A DNA stretch of 64,000 bases from DASXUX01 sp036504595 (GTDB taxonomy: Bacteria > Planctomycetota > SZUA-567 > H5-PLA8): NCBI GenBank assembly GCA_036504595.1, contig DASXUX010000070.1:24704-88703 (forward strand), read 5' to 3'. The translations under genes and the position numbers were made by a program. Shown piece after piece: positions 39,531-48,518 of this stretch. The notes beneath the pieces were generated by a model. It was given only the letters and a program-made list of their open reading frames with translations, searched no databases and was not told the origin of the DNA. Positions within the stretch are counted from its first letter, which is position 1, and every line of letters begins with the position of its first letter.

Positions 39531-41882
39531 ATGCCGAACGCGCGCGTTTTGGGTACGGTGGCGTTGTGTCTTTCAGTCGCGTGCGTTGCGCTCGGTGGCG
39601 AGGCGACGATCGAGCTGAGCATTGACGGGCCGGCGAAGGTCGGGCGCTTCGAGAAGATTGAGTTTTCTATCAAGACCGATGCGCCAGCCGGGAATCCGTT
39701 CGATCCGGCGGACGTGGATGTGTCGCTGGAAATCAAGACACCTTCGGGCAAGACGCTGAAGCTGCCTGCGTTCTGGATGCAGCCGTATGAGCGGCGCGAG
39801 GCGAACGGCAGGGAGTGGATGTATCCGTCCGTTGTGGCTGGCTTCCGCGCGCGATTTGCGCCGGCTGAGGTCGGCACCTACTCCTGCAAGGCGATTCGTA
39901 AAGACAAGAGCGGGGTAGCGCCGGCCTCCGTGCCGGCCGGAAAGGAAAGCGTCCCCACCGCCGGCAAGGACGTCGGCGCTACCTGTTCCTCCAAAGAAGT
40001 GTCCTTTGAGGCCGTTAATTCCGCGCGCAAAGGCTACCTGCGTGTTTCGACGGTCGATCCGCGGTTTTTTGAGTTCACCGACGGCACGCCATTTTTTGTG
40101 ATCGGGCAGAATCTCGCGTTCATCGGCTATGGGCAATACATGAAGCTGCGCAAGGCACAGGAGGCGTTTGGAAAACTGAGCGCGAACGGGGCGAATTTCT
40201 TGCGCATCTGGGCGTGCTGCGAAGATTGGGCGATGGCGATCGAGGCGCGCAAGAGCGCGTGGGGACGCTCGTGGGGCGGGAAGCAGACGTTCGTGGACGT
40301 GGTAGAGCCGGGTGTTCCTGCTGGGGCAAAAGCGGCGCGGATTGGCGCACCATTAGGCGGAAACTTGGCGCTGCAGCCGGCGTGCGACGTGGCGCTGAAG
40401 CCGGGTACGCAGTACGAGATTTCGATGTTGGTGAAGACGGAGGAGGAGGCGGCCTTCGAGTTGGCGTATGGCGGAAAAGTGCTCGGTGAAGAGGTGAAGA
40501 GCAAGGACGCATGGGCGCCGGTGAAGCGAACGATCACCACGGGGCCGAACGAAATGTGGCTGGGGCGGGTCGAACTTCGTTCCAAGCGCGGGCCGGCTTT
40601 GGTGCGAAAGATTTCGATGAAAGAGGTAGCGGCGGCCCCCTCACCCCTAACCCCTCTCCCGCCGGCACGGAGGCCGGCGCCACCGGGAGAGGGGAACCGG
40701 AGCGGCGGGCGAGACGCCCGCGATACGGCCGGCGCGGAGGCCGGCGCTACCACGGCCGGCAGGGAGGTCGGCGCTACTACGGCCGGCACGGAGGCCGGCG
40801 CTACCGAGCTTCTGTGGGAAGCGGAGATCGGGCGGCCGGTGCGCGGGTACTTCAACCAGCCGGATTGCGCCATGCTCGACGCGCTGCTTGAATCGGCGGA
40901 GAAGAACAACCTGTACATCGAGCTGACGTTCTTCACGCGCGATCTGTACATGAACACGCTCTCGAACGAGAAGTCGCCGGAGTACACGCAGGCGATCGAG
41001 GACGGCAAGCGGCTGCTGCGGTACGTGGTGGCGCGGTGGGGGTATTCGCCGAGCGTGGCGATGTGGGAGTACTTCAACGAGCAGGACCCCGGCAAGCCGA
41101 CCAACCGCGCGTACAAGGAATGGGGCGAGTACTTCGAACAAATCGACATCTACCACCACATGCGTTCGACGAGCGCGTGGGGGCCGGCGCCGAAGGATTG
41201 GGCTCACGAGAAACTGGACAGCGCGGACCTGCACTGGTACTTGCGGCCGGCGTGGGGCGAGCTTTCAAAAGACTCGGCGGCGGCAGCGATTGACCGCGCG
41301 AAGTTCCTGCGTGAGAAAGCGCCGAACAAGCCGGCGCTGCTTTCGGAATTCGGACTGGCGGACGACAAATGGGGCCTCAGCCCTTACATGAATCAGGATA
41401 AGGCTCATTTGCATTTTCACGACGCGCTGTGGGCGTCGGCGCACTCGGGGCTGTCGGGCACGGCGATGTTCTGGTGGTGGGAGCAGATCGACAAGAACGA
41501 CGGCTACGGGCAGTACAAAGCGTTGAGCGCGTACCTGTCGGACGTGCCGTTTGCGGCGGCGCATTTACAGCCGGCTGTCGCGAAGTCCTCGCCCGAAAAT
41601 GTGCGCGCGTTCGCGCTACAAGGGAAGGACTGCGCGTACGTGTGGCTGAACGATTCGCGGTTCACTTGGTGGAAAGTGCTGATGGACAAAGCCGAGCCGA
41701 GCGAGGTGAAGGACGCGAGCGTGACGCTGACAGGATTAGAGGCGGGGGCGTATAAAGTGCAGTGGTGGGACACGCTGAGCGGGAAAATCGTTAAGGAAGA
41801 GACGGGGAATGCTGACGCTGGCGGATTGAAGGTGAGTGCGCCTGTTTTTACACGAGATATTGCGGTGAAGGTGAGGAAGTGA
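39531..41882 (+). CDS. Secreted DUF5060/cellulase-like glycoside hydrolase with two repeat-encoded insertions
   Basis: The start is ATG 39531 with GGGAGGG upstream; the open frame reaches back to 39324 but that part overlaps the FHA gene and a heptamer array. The protein is 783 residues. It has a signal peptide (VLGTVALCLSVACVALGGEA), then a DUF5060-type Ig domain (about 25-165). A TIM-barrel of clan GH-A type follows, with acid/base Glu in MWEYFNEQDPG and nucleophile Glu in ALLSEFGLADDKWG. Trp-rich SGTAMFWWWEQIDKNDGYG precedes a C-terminal beta domain. Insertions are at about 128-152 (VAPASVPAGKESVPTAGKD) and about 368-426 (SPLTPLPP..., then three TAG(T/R/A)E(A/V)GAT units). The substrate is probably a plant or algal polysaccharide. 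Confidence 0.85.
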   Translation: MPNARVLGTVALCLSVACVALGGEATIELSIDGPAKVGRFEKIEFSIKTDAPAGNPFDPADVDVSLEIKTPSGKTLKLPAFWMQPYERREANGREWMYPSVVAGFRARFAPAEVGTYSCKAIRKDKSGVAPASVPAGKESVPTAGKDVGATCSSKEVSFEAVNSARKGYLRVSTVDPRFFEFTDGTPFFVIGQNLAFIGYGQYMKLRKAQEAFGKLSANGANFLRIWACCEDWAMAIEARKSAWGRSWGGKQTFVDVVEPGVPAGAKAARIGAPLGGNLALQPACDVALKPGTQYEISMLVKTEEEAAFELAYGGKVLGEEVKSKDAWAPVKRTITTGPNEMWLGRVELRSKRGPALVRKISMKEVAAAPSPLTPLPPARRPAPPGEGNRSGGRDARDTAGAEAGATTAGREVGATTAGTEAGATELLWEAEIGRPVRGYFNQPDCAMLDALLESAEKNNLYIELTFFTRDLYMNTLSNEKSPEYTQAIEDGKRLLRYVVARWGYSPSVAMWEYFNEQDPGKPTNRAYKEWGEYFEQIDIYHHMRSTSAWGPAPKDWAHEKLDSADLHWYLRPAWGELSKDSAAAAIDRAKFLREKAPNKPALLSEFGLADDKWGLSPYMNQDKAHLHFHDALWASAHSGLSGTAMFWWWEQIDKNDGYGQYKALSAYLSDVPFAAAHLQPAVAKSSPENVRAFALQGKDCAYVWLNDSRFTWWKVLMDKAEPSEVKDASVTLTGLEAGAYKVQWWDTLSGKIVKEETGNADAGGLKVSAPVFTRDIAVKVRK
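39914..39986. repeat. In-frame P-family element in the glycosidase Ig domain
   Basis: GGTAGC-GCCGGC-CTCCGT-GCCGGC then an extended middle and GCCGGCAAGGACGTCGGCGC with TACC at the right end. It lies in the loop after DKSG. Confidence 0.85.
40637..40806. repeat. In-frame nested composite of C- and P-family elements
   Basis: The C-family left arm (CCCCTCACCCCTAACCCCTC, from 40637) is split by a P half element (GCCGGCACGGAGGCCGGCGC, 40662-40685). The C right arm (GGGAGAGGGGAACCGG) follows, then a GCGGGC/GCCCGC hairpin (about 40703-40719), then three successive P half units each ending GGCGCTAC. It adds about 58 residues with no stop codon. Confidence 0.88.
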
Positions 41883-41974
41883 CGGTTGGTTCAACGCAGA
41901 GAAGACGGAAAGGCCAGCGCGGGCAGACGAGTCCGGGCCGCGTTCGTTTTTGGTAATCGAGAATCAATACGAGG

Positions 41975-42508
41975 ATGATCATTGTGAGGAACTTGGTCGT
42001 TGTGTTCTGCTTGTTCGTGTTGCCCACCGTGCTGCAAGCGGAAGAATTTGGCACAGCAACCGGAACGGAGGGCGGAGTGTCTCTCGCTGTTAAATTGCCC
42101 TTAGAAACAGAGCCGGGCAAACCGATCATGGCCGAAGTCGTGCTGTCGAACGAAGCCGACGATGAGATTTGCGTGTTGGTGCGGCCAGGACAGAGCGCCG
42201 AGAGCCGCGACGTCGCAATCCAATTCTCGGCAGTGAATCTGGGAGGAAAGGAGGTGAAGCTTACAGCGTATGGAAAGTATGTGCGGTCGGCAGAAGGGAG
42301 CATTCGATCTCGTAAAATCCAGAAAGGACAGAGCTTCACGTTCGACAGTAATGTTGCTCGAATCTTGGACGTTTCAATGGAGGGATATTACAGAGTCCAA
42401 GTCGCAGTTGTTTATTGGCGCGGAGACAATCAAAAGGCGATCAAAGCGAAGCCGATAGAGATCAAGGTCAAAGAGGCACCGCTTCCCGCTCAGCCTATTG
42501 CCAAATAG
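41975..42508 (+). CDS. Exported beta-rich protein, unknown function
   Basis: A 177-residue protein with a signal peptide (RNLVVVFCLFVLPTVLQAEE). ATG 41975 is very close to GAGG; GTG 41984, three codons later, has better spacing and may be the true start. The mature part is a single Ig-like or intracellular-proteinase-inhibitor-like beta domain (AEVVLSNEADDEICVLVR, DVAIQFSAVNLGGKEV, GYYRVQVAVVYWRGDN). Codon use and GC look slightly lower than neighbours. It lies between the glycosidase and the acetylesterase on the same strand and may belong to that unit. Confidence 0.65.
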   Translation: MIIVRNLVVVFCLFVLPTVLQAEEFGTATGTEGGVSLAVKLPLETEPGKPIMAEVVLSNEADDEICVLVRPGQSAESRDVAIQFSAVNLGGKEVKLTAYGKYVRSAEGSIRSRKIQKGQSFTFDSNVARILDVSMEGYYRVQVAVVYWRGDNQKAIKAKPIEIKVKEAPLPAQPIAK

Positions 42509-42564
42509 AATAATCGTGATTGTCTATGGCAGGCGAGTGTGTGGACGAATCAGGAGACAGCACC

Positions 42565-44568
42565 ATGATCTGCAGGCTCTCGGCGTTCGAAGTTGTCGTC
42601 GCGGCGCTATGTCTCGCGGGATTTGTGGGCACGTCCTCGGCTCAGGATGCGGCGGCGGACAAGCCCTTCCTGCACCCGCTGTTCACGGATCATGTAGTTC
42701 TGCAGCGGGACGTTCCGACCGCCGTCTGGGGCTGGACGCAACCGGGAAAAGAAGTGAGTGTGGCTCTGGCCGGGAAGACAGCGACGGGCACCGCAGACGC
42801 GCAAGGCAAGTGGTTGGTTAAGCTGGGCGCCTTGCCCGCCGGCGGTCCGCACACGCTGAGCGTTACCGGGCCGCAGACGGCGGAGGTTCGCGACGTGCTG
42901 CTGGGCGATGTTTGGATCTGCTCAGGCCAATCGAACATGCAGATGTCGGTCGGCGGGTCGATGAATGCGAAAGAGGAAATCGCGGCCGCAGCGCATCCGA
43001 AAATTCGGTTCTTCAGCGTACCATGGGCGGGGCTGCGGCCGGGCGGGCCGCAGGTGATGCACACCGAGCCTCAAGACACGGTCGCGGCGAAGTGGGAGGT
43101 CTGTTCGCCCGAAACGGTGGGCGGATTTTCGGCGGTCGCATATTTTTTTGCTCGCGATTTACAGAAAGAGGTGGACGTTCCGATCGGATTAATTCGAGCT
43201 GCGGTGGGTGGTTCGGCGATCACATCCTGGTGCGAGCCAGAGATGCTCGCAGGATTGCCGGAACTGAAATCCGGGATGGAGTCGGTGGAGACGCTGAGGA
43301 ATCTCGTTCGCGAGAACAAGATCGGCGATGCGTACTTCAATACGGTCGTGGAAAAATGGTGGGATGAGAACGACGCGGGCACGCACGAAGGCTGGTTCAA
43401 GTCCGAACACGATACGGCCGGCTGGCGAGAGGTGACGCTGCCAGCGGAGGGCAAGGCCGATGTGCCGCCTTTTGACGGCGTCGTCTGGTTCCGCAAGGAA
43501 GTGGACATTCCGCAGGATTGGGCCGGTAAGGAGTTGAGCCTTTTCATCACGGGGATTTGGGAGCCGGACACGACGTGGTTCAACGGTTCCGTCGTGGGTT
43601 CCTTCGGTCAGGGATGGGTGAATCGCACGTCGAAGATTTCGGCCGCGTTGGTCAAGGCGGGGCGCAACGTCATCGCCGTGCGCGTGCTGGCTCAAGCAGG
43701 GAGGGGCTACCAAGGACCGTCGGCGGCGTCGAAGATCGAGCTTGCCGGCAGCAAGGGGGGGGCGATTTCTCTGGGCGGCCGGCGGCTGCTGAAGGACTCA
43801 ACGCCGGCATCGAAGTTGCCGCCGTTTCCGCACCGCTTGGACAACGATTTCCAACTTCCGACCGTGCTTTACAACGGCATGATCGCGCCGCTTGTGCCGT
43901 ATGCGATCAAGGGAACGCTGTGGTACCAGGGCGAAACGCCTTGCCCCGGCGGCCATGCAACGCACCGAAAGCTGTTGGCGGGAATGATTGCCGACTGGCG
44001 CGCGCGTTTCGCGTCTCCGGAGTCTTGGTTTCTCATCATTCAGTTGCCGGTGCTCGGCGGTCAGCCCACGTTGAACCCCGACGCAACCGGCGCAGCGGAG
44101 ATCCGCGCGGTGCAGTGGGACGTGGGCCACTCGATTGCCAACGCGGATACTGCGGTGATCACGGACCTGGGCGACGCGCACGACATTCATCCGAAGAACA
44201 AGCAGGACGTTGGCAAACGCCTGGCGCTGATTGCGCAGGCGCGGATTTTTGGCAAAGCCGTGGAGTACTCCGGGCCGGTCTTCAAGACGGCGACCATCGA
44301 GGGCAAGACCGTGGGCGTGCGTTATGAACACATTGGCGGGGGGCTGCTCGTAAAGGGCGAGAAGCTCGAAGGGTTCGCTCTGGCGGGCGCTGACCGGAAG
44401 TTCGTGTGGGCGGACGCGAAGATCGACGGTGACGACGTGCTGGTTTCTTCTGCGCAGGTGGATGAGCCGAAAGTTTTGCGCTACGACTACGTGGACGTCC
44501 CGCGCTACCGGCTATGGAACAAGGCCGGCCTTCCCGCGGCGCCATTCGAAGCCATGATTGGCCAGTGA
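42565..44568 (+). CDS. Secreted sialate O-acetylesterase-type carbohydrate esterase
   Basis: The start is ATG 42565 with AGGAGA 7 bases upstream. The protein is 667 residues with a signal peptide (VVVAALCLAGFVGTSSAQ). The N-terminal beta domain FLHPLFTDHVVLQRDVPTAV is typical of SASA proteins. The SGNH-type nucleophile is in ICSGQSNMQMSV, an inserted jelly-roll domain (WFRKEVDIPQDWAGKELSLF) is present, WYQGETPCPGG is the second block, and VITDLGDAHDIHPKNKQDVG carries the catalytic Asp/His. Such enzymes remove acetyl groups from sugars, in plant-polysaccharide loci often from xylan or pectin rather than sialic acid. It converges with the giant propeller gene. Confidence 0.92.
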   Translation: MICRLSAFEVVVAALCLAGFVGTSSAQDAAADKPFLHPLFTDHVVLQRDVPTAVWGWTQPGKEVSVALAGKTATGTADAQGKWLVKLGALPAGGPHTLSVTGPQTAEVRDVLLGDVWICSGQSNMQMSVGGSMNAKEEIAAAAHPKIRFFSVPWAGLRPGGPQVMHTEPQDTVAAKWEVCSPETVGGFSAVAYFFARDLQKEVDVPIGLIRAAVGGSAITSWCEPEMLAGLPELKSGMESVETLRNLVRENKIGDAYFNTVVEKWWDENDAGTHEGWFKSEHDTAGWREVTLPAEGKADVPPFDGVVWFRKEVDIPQDWAGKELSLFITGIWEPDTTWFNGSVVGSFGQGWVNRTSKISAALVKAGRNVIAVRVLAQAGRGYQGPSAASKIELAGSKGGAISLGGRRLLKDSTPASKLPPFPHRLDNDFQLPTVLYNGMIAPLVPYAIKGTLWYQGETPCPGGHATHRKLLAGMIADWRARFASPESWFLIIQLPVLGGQPTLNPDATGAAEIRAVQWDVGHSIANADTAVITDLGDAHDIHPKNKQDVGKRLALIAQARIFGKAVEYSGPVFKTATIEGKTVGVRYEHIGGGLLVKGEKLEGFALAGADRKFVWADAKIDGDDVLVSSAQVDEPKVLRYDYVDVPRYRLWNKAGLPAAPFEAMIGQ

Positions 44569-44576
44569 ACATGGGC

Positions 44577-47500
44577 TCAGTTTGCCGGCGGCGTTGCCGA
44601 GAGCCGCAGTTGCCAGAGTTTTTCCGGCGGGCCGGCGAACACCAGTCCCGTGCGGAATTTCGGGTAGCCCACGCAGTAGCCGCGGAACAGCACCTGGTTC
44701 CAGCCCTTCTTCAGCGTGAGCGTCTTGCTGGCGAACGCGCTCTTCAGTTCGCCTTTGATTTCGCCATCGAAGACCTTCTCGCCGTTCAGGAACCAGCGCA
44801 AATGGGTTTGCGGGTGCCCTTGAAAACGGAATTCGAGTGCCAGATCCTGAGCCACGTGGACCCACGTCGCGCCATAATAGACTTGGGCCGATGCTCCGCA
44901 CATCACGCGTGTATCCAGGTCCTCCACTGTCGCCTTGGTCCAGCGCACCGCGCCCGGCTTGTGCCAATATCCCTCAACCATTTCGCCGCTGAAGGTGGCC
45001 TTCAGATCGATGACGCCGTTATCCGGCGGATACTTCGCGGCTTCGCAAAAGTCACGGCCGGCGGTCTTCATGTCTTTGCTCGTGCCAGGCATGGGGCCAT
45101 TCAGGTCTTCCTTGAACTTTTCGGCGCCCGGGCCGCCGAACGGACCGCAGATTTGCCAGTGGCGCACCACCACGCCGCTATCGAGTCCCTGGAACTGAAG
45201 CGGTGCCCAGGCACTCGGACAGAGCCGCGCCTCGCTCGGTTCGTCGTACGTTTCGCGATTGGCGGAGCCATCGGCATTCGACCACCAGAATTTTCCGTGG
45301 CCGCCATACGTTACCTCGAAGTTCCCCATCGTGCGCACGCCGTTCCCGAGCGCCGGCAGCCCGGGGACGAAAGTGCGCGGAATGCCGGCGGCAATGACGA
45401 AGCCTTTTCCGTCCGCATCCAGCGTGTGAGCAAGCGTGATGTCGGGAATCATCGCGACGTGGGCGAACTCGACTTTGTTCACGGGGGTCTGATAACGCGC
45501 CGGGCTGGCCTTTCCTGCGCCTTTCCATTCCGGGTACATGCCGACGACAACCGGTTTCACGGCGGCGCCGTCCTGCACCAGGCTGAAGACGAAGCGCGCG
45601 TCTCCGGGCCGGCCACTCGACGGACCGCCCGGCTTGGCGTTCGTGTCGCCTTGGATGCAAAAGCTCATCGTGTCCGCCAGCCGGTCGTGGCTGAATATCC
45701 GTTCAGGATTCTGCATCGGCCGGACCTGCAGCTTCGACGCGAGACGGACGTGCCAGCGCAGGAAGAGATTGCCCGGGTCGTAGAGCCCGCGCACTTCAAC
45801 GGTCTGTTCCTTGTCGGCCTGAAAACGCACCGGTTCGCACGACTCCCATCCGGTCATCGAACCGTCCAACACCGCTCCGCCCAACGCCGGCGAAAAGCGC
45901 GCGACCTTGGCCGCCCCCGCGCCGCCGCGGAGCGTCAGCGCGATTTCGGGCGGAGACGCGATTTGCGCGGCCGTGAGTTCCACCTGCGCCGGCAGGCCCT
46001 TGATCGTCTGCACGGGATTTCGTTTCAGCGACCAGCCTTGTGCTTCGTAGAGCAGCGGCGTCACTTTGCCCATGGCGAAGCGGATCGCGCCGCTCGCCGG
46101 GTCCGCAAAGACCGATCCCGCGAAGAACTCTCCCGGCTGCGGATAGACGCCCGCCACGGCATGCGAATGGCGCCGGCCATCGGGAAAAATCGTGTCCACG
46201 TACAGACCGTCTTCGGTAAACAGCAGCACGCCGCAGCGCGACTGGTCCACGACGCTGAGCAGCCCGTTGAGCGGCTTCCAGATGTGGATCGCGCCGTACA
46301 TTTCGCCGGGCTGCGCGACGCCCTGCAGCGCCACGCGGCCGGTGCGCCATTTCATTTTGTAGCCGCCGTTGCCGTCCGGAACGTAGCGCGTGACTTTGAT
46401 CTGCGCGCCTTCATTGGCGCTGAAGCTATGGCCGCCGCGCGCAACGACGTAGAAGCCGTCCTTCATCGAACCGTCAACCATCGCCCAATCGCTGGAGTAA
46501 CTTTCGGCGAGTTCATTGCCGCCGTGGATCGCGTCGGCCTTGCCTTCGGCGCGCGCCACAAAGACGGAGTCAGTCAGCAATTTCTGCCACGCGGTGAAGA
46601 CCGGGTTTCCATGCGCGTCGAAGCTTGCCGGCGCCAGCCGCCACACATCCCGGCCGCCCTGGTTCAAGGCCACGAGCGAAAGGTCGTCGAGCCACTGGTT
46701 GCCGTGATAGCGCAGCAGCCAGCCGGGCATCTCCAGCGGAGTGTTGCGGTACTCCTCCTCTTGGACAATGCCGTCGCTGTTGGCGTCGTGCCACGCGTAG
46801 TGCTTCATCTCCTTGCCGCTTTTCTCGCGGATGATGGCGGCCGAGAACAGCCAGCGGTCGCCTGCGAGGCGGTAGACGTTGTTGCTGCGTCCGCAAGCCA
46901 GATAACAATTCCCATTGGCGCGGATGAGCTGCGGGTGATCGAAGTGCGGCGCCTTCGGATCGTTGCCGACGTTCGGCCACACGGCATCGACCGTCCATGT
47001 GCCTTTGGCGAAATCAACGCGGAAGCGCGTCAGCCAGCCTTCTTGGCCGCCGATGTAGATCTGCTCGGGATGCTCGGGATCGACGGCGTAGCCGTCGTTA
47101 GCCTTGGTCTGAAGCGACGTGAATTCGCGGAGCAGCTTGCCGTCAGCGCTCCATTCGCTCGCGCGATTCGGGCCGGCGTGTTCAACGATGATCAGGCGGT
47201 CTTCGCCTTCGGCCGTTGTCCAGGTGGCGAGTTTGCCGGGCGCCATCAATGTTTGCGGATCGTAAGCGCCGGGTTTTTGAGCGTCCAAGCGCCCGTAGCT
47301 GAGCAGTTGCTTTCCCGTGCGGTCGAATTGATAGACTTTGTTGGCGGCCGTGTCGCTGAGATAAACGCGGCCATGGCTGTCCACTTCGATGTCGGCCGGC
47401 TTGACGCCCGCCGGAACAGCGAAGAGCCGCTGCCACTCGCCGTCGGGCAGCCCGGCCTTAATCGTTTTCGTGGCGACCTCGAACGCGCCAGTGGCGCCGG

Positions 47501-48500
47501 CATCCCTGCCGGCGGACGCATGCACGGCATACAAAATGCTGCCGCGAGCGGCGATACCGATGGGGCGGGGTAGGGGGATCTCGGCGAGCACCTTGCCCGT
47601 TGCGCCTTCGTGGACGGTGATGGCATCCACGCGTTCCTGGTCGCTCTCGGCGAAGTGCGGCCACTCTTTCGTTTCCAGAATCTTGCCGCCCTGCGCCACG
47701 TAGACGAAGCTCTTGGCGCCGTCACGCCAACACGCCATCGCCTTTACCCACCCGGCCGGCAGGTAGACGTTGGCGCGGTTCGCGCGGCCGGTGCCGAAGG
47801 GTTTGCCGTCGGCGCGGTACACGTACTTCTTGCCGCCATCGGTGCTGAAACTCCAAATCGTCTCGCCGTCCGTGCAAGTACTCGTCCCGCCGCCGGCGCC
47901 GCCCGAATTGAACGCGCGCAGAAACTGTCCCATGCCGGTGGGCTTCTTCAGGTCCATCAGCGGGTTGTTCGTGCCGTTTTCCAGATAGACATAGTAGAAG
48001 ACCGCGATGCCGTTGGGGCCTACATCCACGTCGCCCAACGGCGCGCCGCATGGATCGCCGCCGAACGGTTCAGGCACGTTCCATTGCTCGCGAGACGGCA
48101 TCCACGACGAAGCGCCCCCGACAAATTGCGGCGTGATCGCGTGGTATTCGCTATCGACCTGCCACTTCTCCGCTGGCATGCAGATGCCCTTCACGCCGTA
48201 CGTGCCGGGCGGCACCGGCATCAGGTTTTCGTCCAGGCCGTCCCACGTATCGGTGAACTTGCCCTGGTTGTCGGCCGTGACGGTGCGCGCTGCACCGCGC
48301 ACGAACTGGCTGACGATCCAATCCGGATTGTCCTTGGCGACGATGGCCAGCGTGACGAGATAGCTTTTCGGAAGCGGCCCATCCGCCGGCAGTTGGTAGG
48401 CGATGCTGACGCCTACCGGCACGGGTTCATCCGCACTACGCGCCAGGAGTGCTGCGGTCCCGATGACCAGCGCAAAGAAAAAAGCATGCGAGCGTGGCAT
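44577..48500 (-). CDS. Giant secreted beta-propeller/CBM9-like protein A
   Basis: A 1307-residue protein with GGAG before the ATG. It has a signal peptide (HAFFFALVIGTAALLARSAD), then a FlgD-like Ig domain (about 40-110, WDGLDENLMPVPPGTYGVKG). A long NHL/YWTD-type propeller follows (about 140-800, VYLSDTAANKVYQFDRTGKQ, IYIGGQEGWLTRFRVD). From about 880 a CBM9-like domain (DGSMTGWESCEPVRF, NLFLRWHVRLASKLQVR) leads to a C-terminal beta domain with LRWFLNGEKVFDGEI. A P-family element adds SAGRDAGATG near residue 330. It is the last gene of a three-gene minus-strand unit, 18 bases from protein B. It probably binds or senses polysaccharide; no enzyme motif is recognised. Confidence 0.8.
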   Translation of the reverse strand: MPRSHAFFFALVIGTAALLARSADEPVPVGVSIAYQLPADGPLPKSYLVTLAIVAKDNPDWIVSQFVRGAARTVTADNQGKFTDTWDGLDENLMPVPPGTYGVKGICMPAEKWQVDSEYHAITPQFVGGASSWMPSREQWNVPEPFGGDPCGAPLGDVDVGPNGIAVFYYVYLENGTNNPLMDLKKPTGMGQFLRAFNSGGAGGGTSTCTDGETIWSFSTDGGKKYVYRADGKPFGTGRANRANVYLPAGWVKAMACWRDGAKSFVYVAQGGKILETKEWPHFAESDQERVDAITVHEGATGKVLAEIPLPRPIGIAARGSILYAVHASAGRDAGATGAFEVATKTIKAGLPDGEWQRLFAVPAGVKPADIEVDSHGRVYLSDTAANKVYQFDRTGKQLLSYGRLDAQKPGAYDPQTLMAPGKLATWTTAEGEDRLIIVEHAGPNRASEWSADGKLLREFTSLQTKANDGYAVDPEHPEQIYIGGQEGWLTRFRVDFAKGTWTVDAVWPNVGNDPKAPHFDHPQLIRANGNCYLACGRSNNVYRLAGDRWLFSAAIIREKSGKEMKHYAWHDANSDGIVQEEEYRNTPLEMPGWLLRYHGNQWLDDLSLVALNQGGRDVWRLAPASFDAHGNPVFTAWQKLLTDSVFVARAEGKADAIHGGNELAESYSSDWAMVDGSMKDGFYVVARGGHSFSANEGAQIKVTRYVPDGNGGYKMKWRTGRVALQGVAQPGEMYGAIHIWKPLNGLLSVVDQSRCGVLLFTEDGLYVDTIFPDGRRHSHAVAGVYPQPGEFFAGSVFADPASGAIRFAMGKVTPLLYEAQGWSLKRNPVQTIKGLPAQVELTAAQIASPPEIALTLRGGAGAAKVARFSPALGGAVLDGSMTGWESCEPVRFQADKEQTVEVRGLYDPGNLFLRWHVRLASKLQVRPMQNPERIFSHDRLADTMSFCIQGDTNAKPGGPSSGRPGDARFVFSLVQDGAAVKPVVVGMYPEWKGAGKASPARYQTPVNKVEFAHVAMIPDITLAHTLDADGKGFVIAAGIPRTFVPGLPALGNGVRTMGNFEVTYGGHGKFWWSNADGSANRETYDEPSEARLCPSAWAPLQFQGLDSGVVVRHWQICGPFGGPGAEKFKEDLNGPMPGTSKDMKTAGRDFCEAAKYPPDNGVIDLKATFSGEMVEGYWHKPGAVRWTKATVEDLDTRVMCGASAQVYYGATWVHVAQDLALEFRFQGHPQTHLRWFLNGEKVFDGEIKGELKSAFASKTLTLKKGWNQVLFRGYCVGYPKFRTGLVFAGPPEKLWQLRLSATPPAN
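47491..47516. repeat. In-frame P-family half element in giant protein A
   Basis: GGCGCCGGCATCCCTGCCGG core, read on the minus strand as AGRDAGATG between propeller strands. Confidence 0.75.
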
Positions 48501-48518
48501 AAGAAAGCTCCCGTTTGT

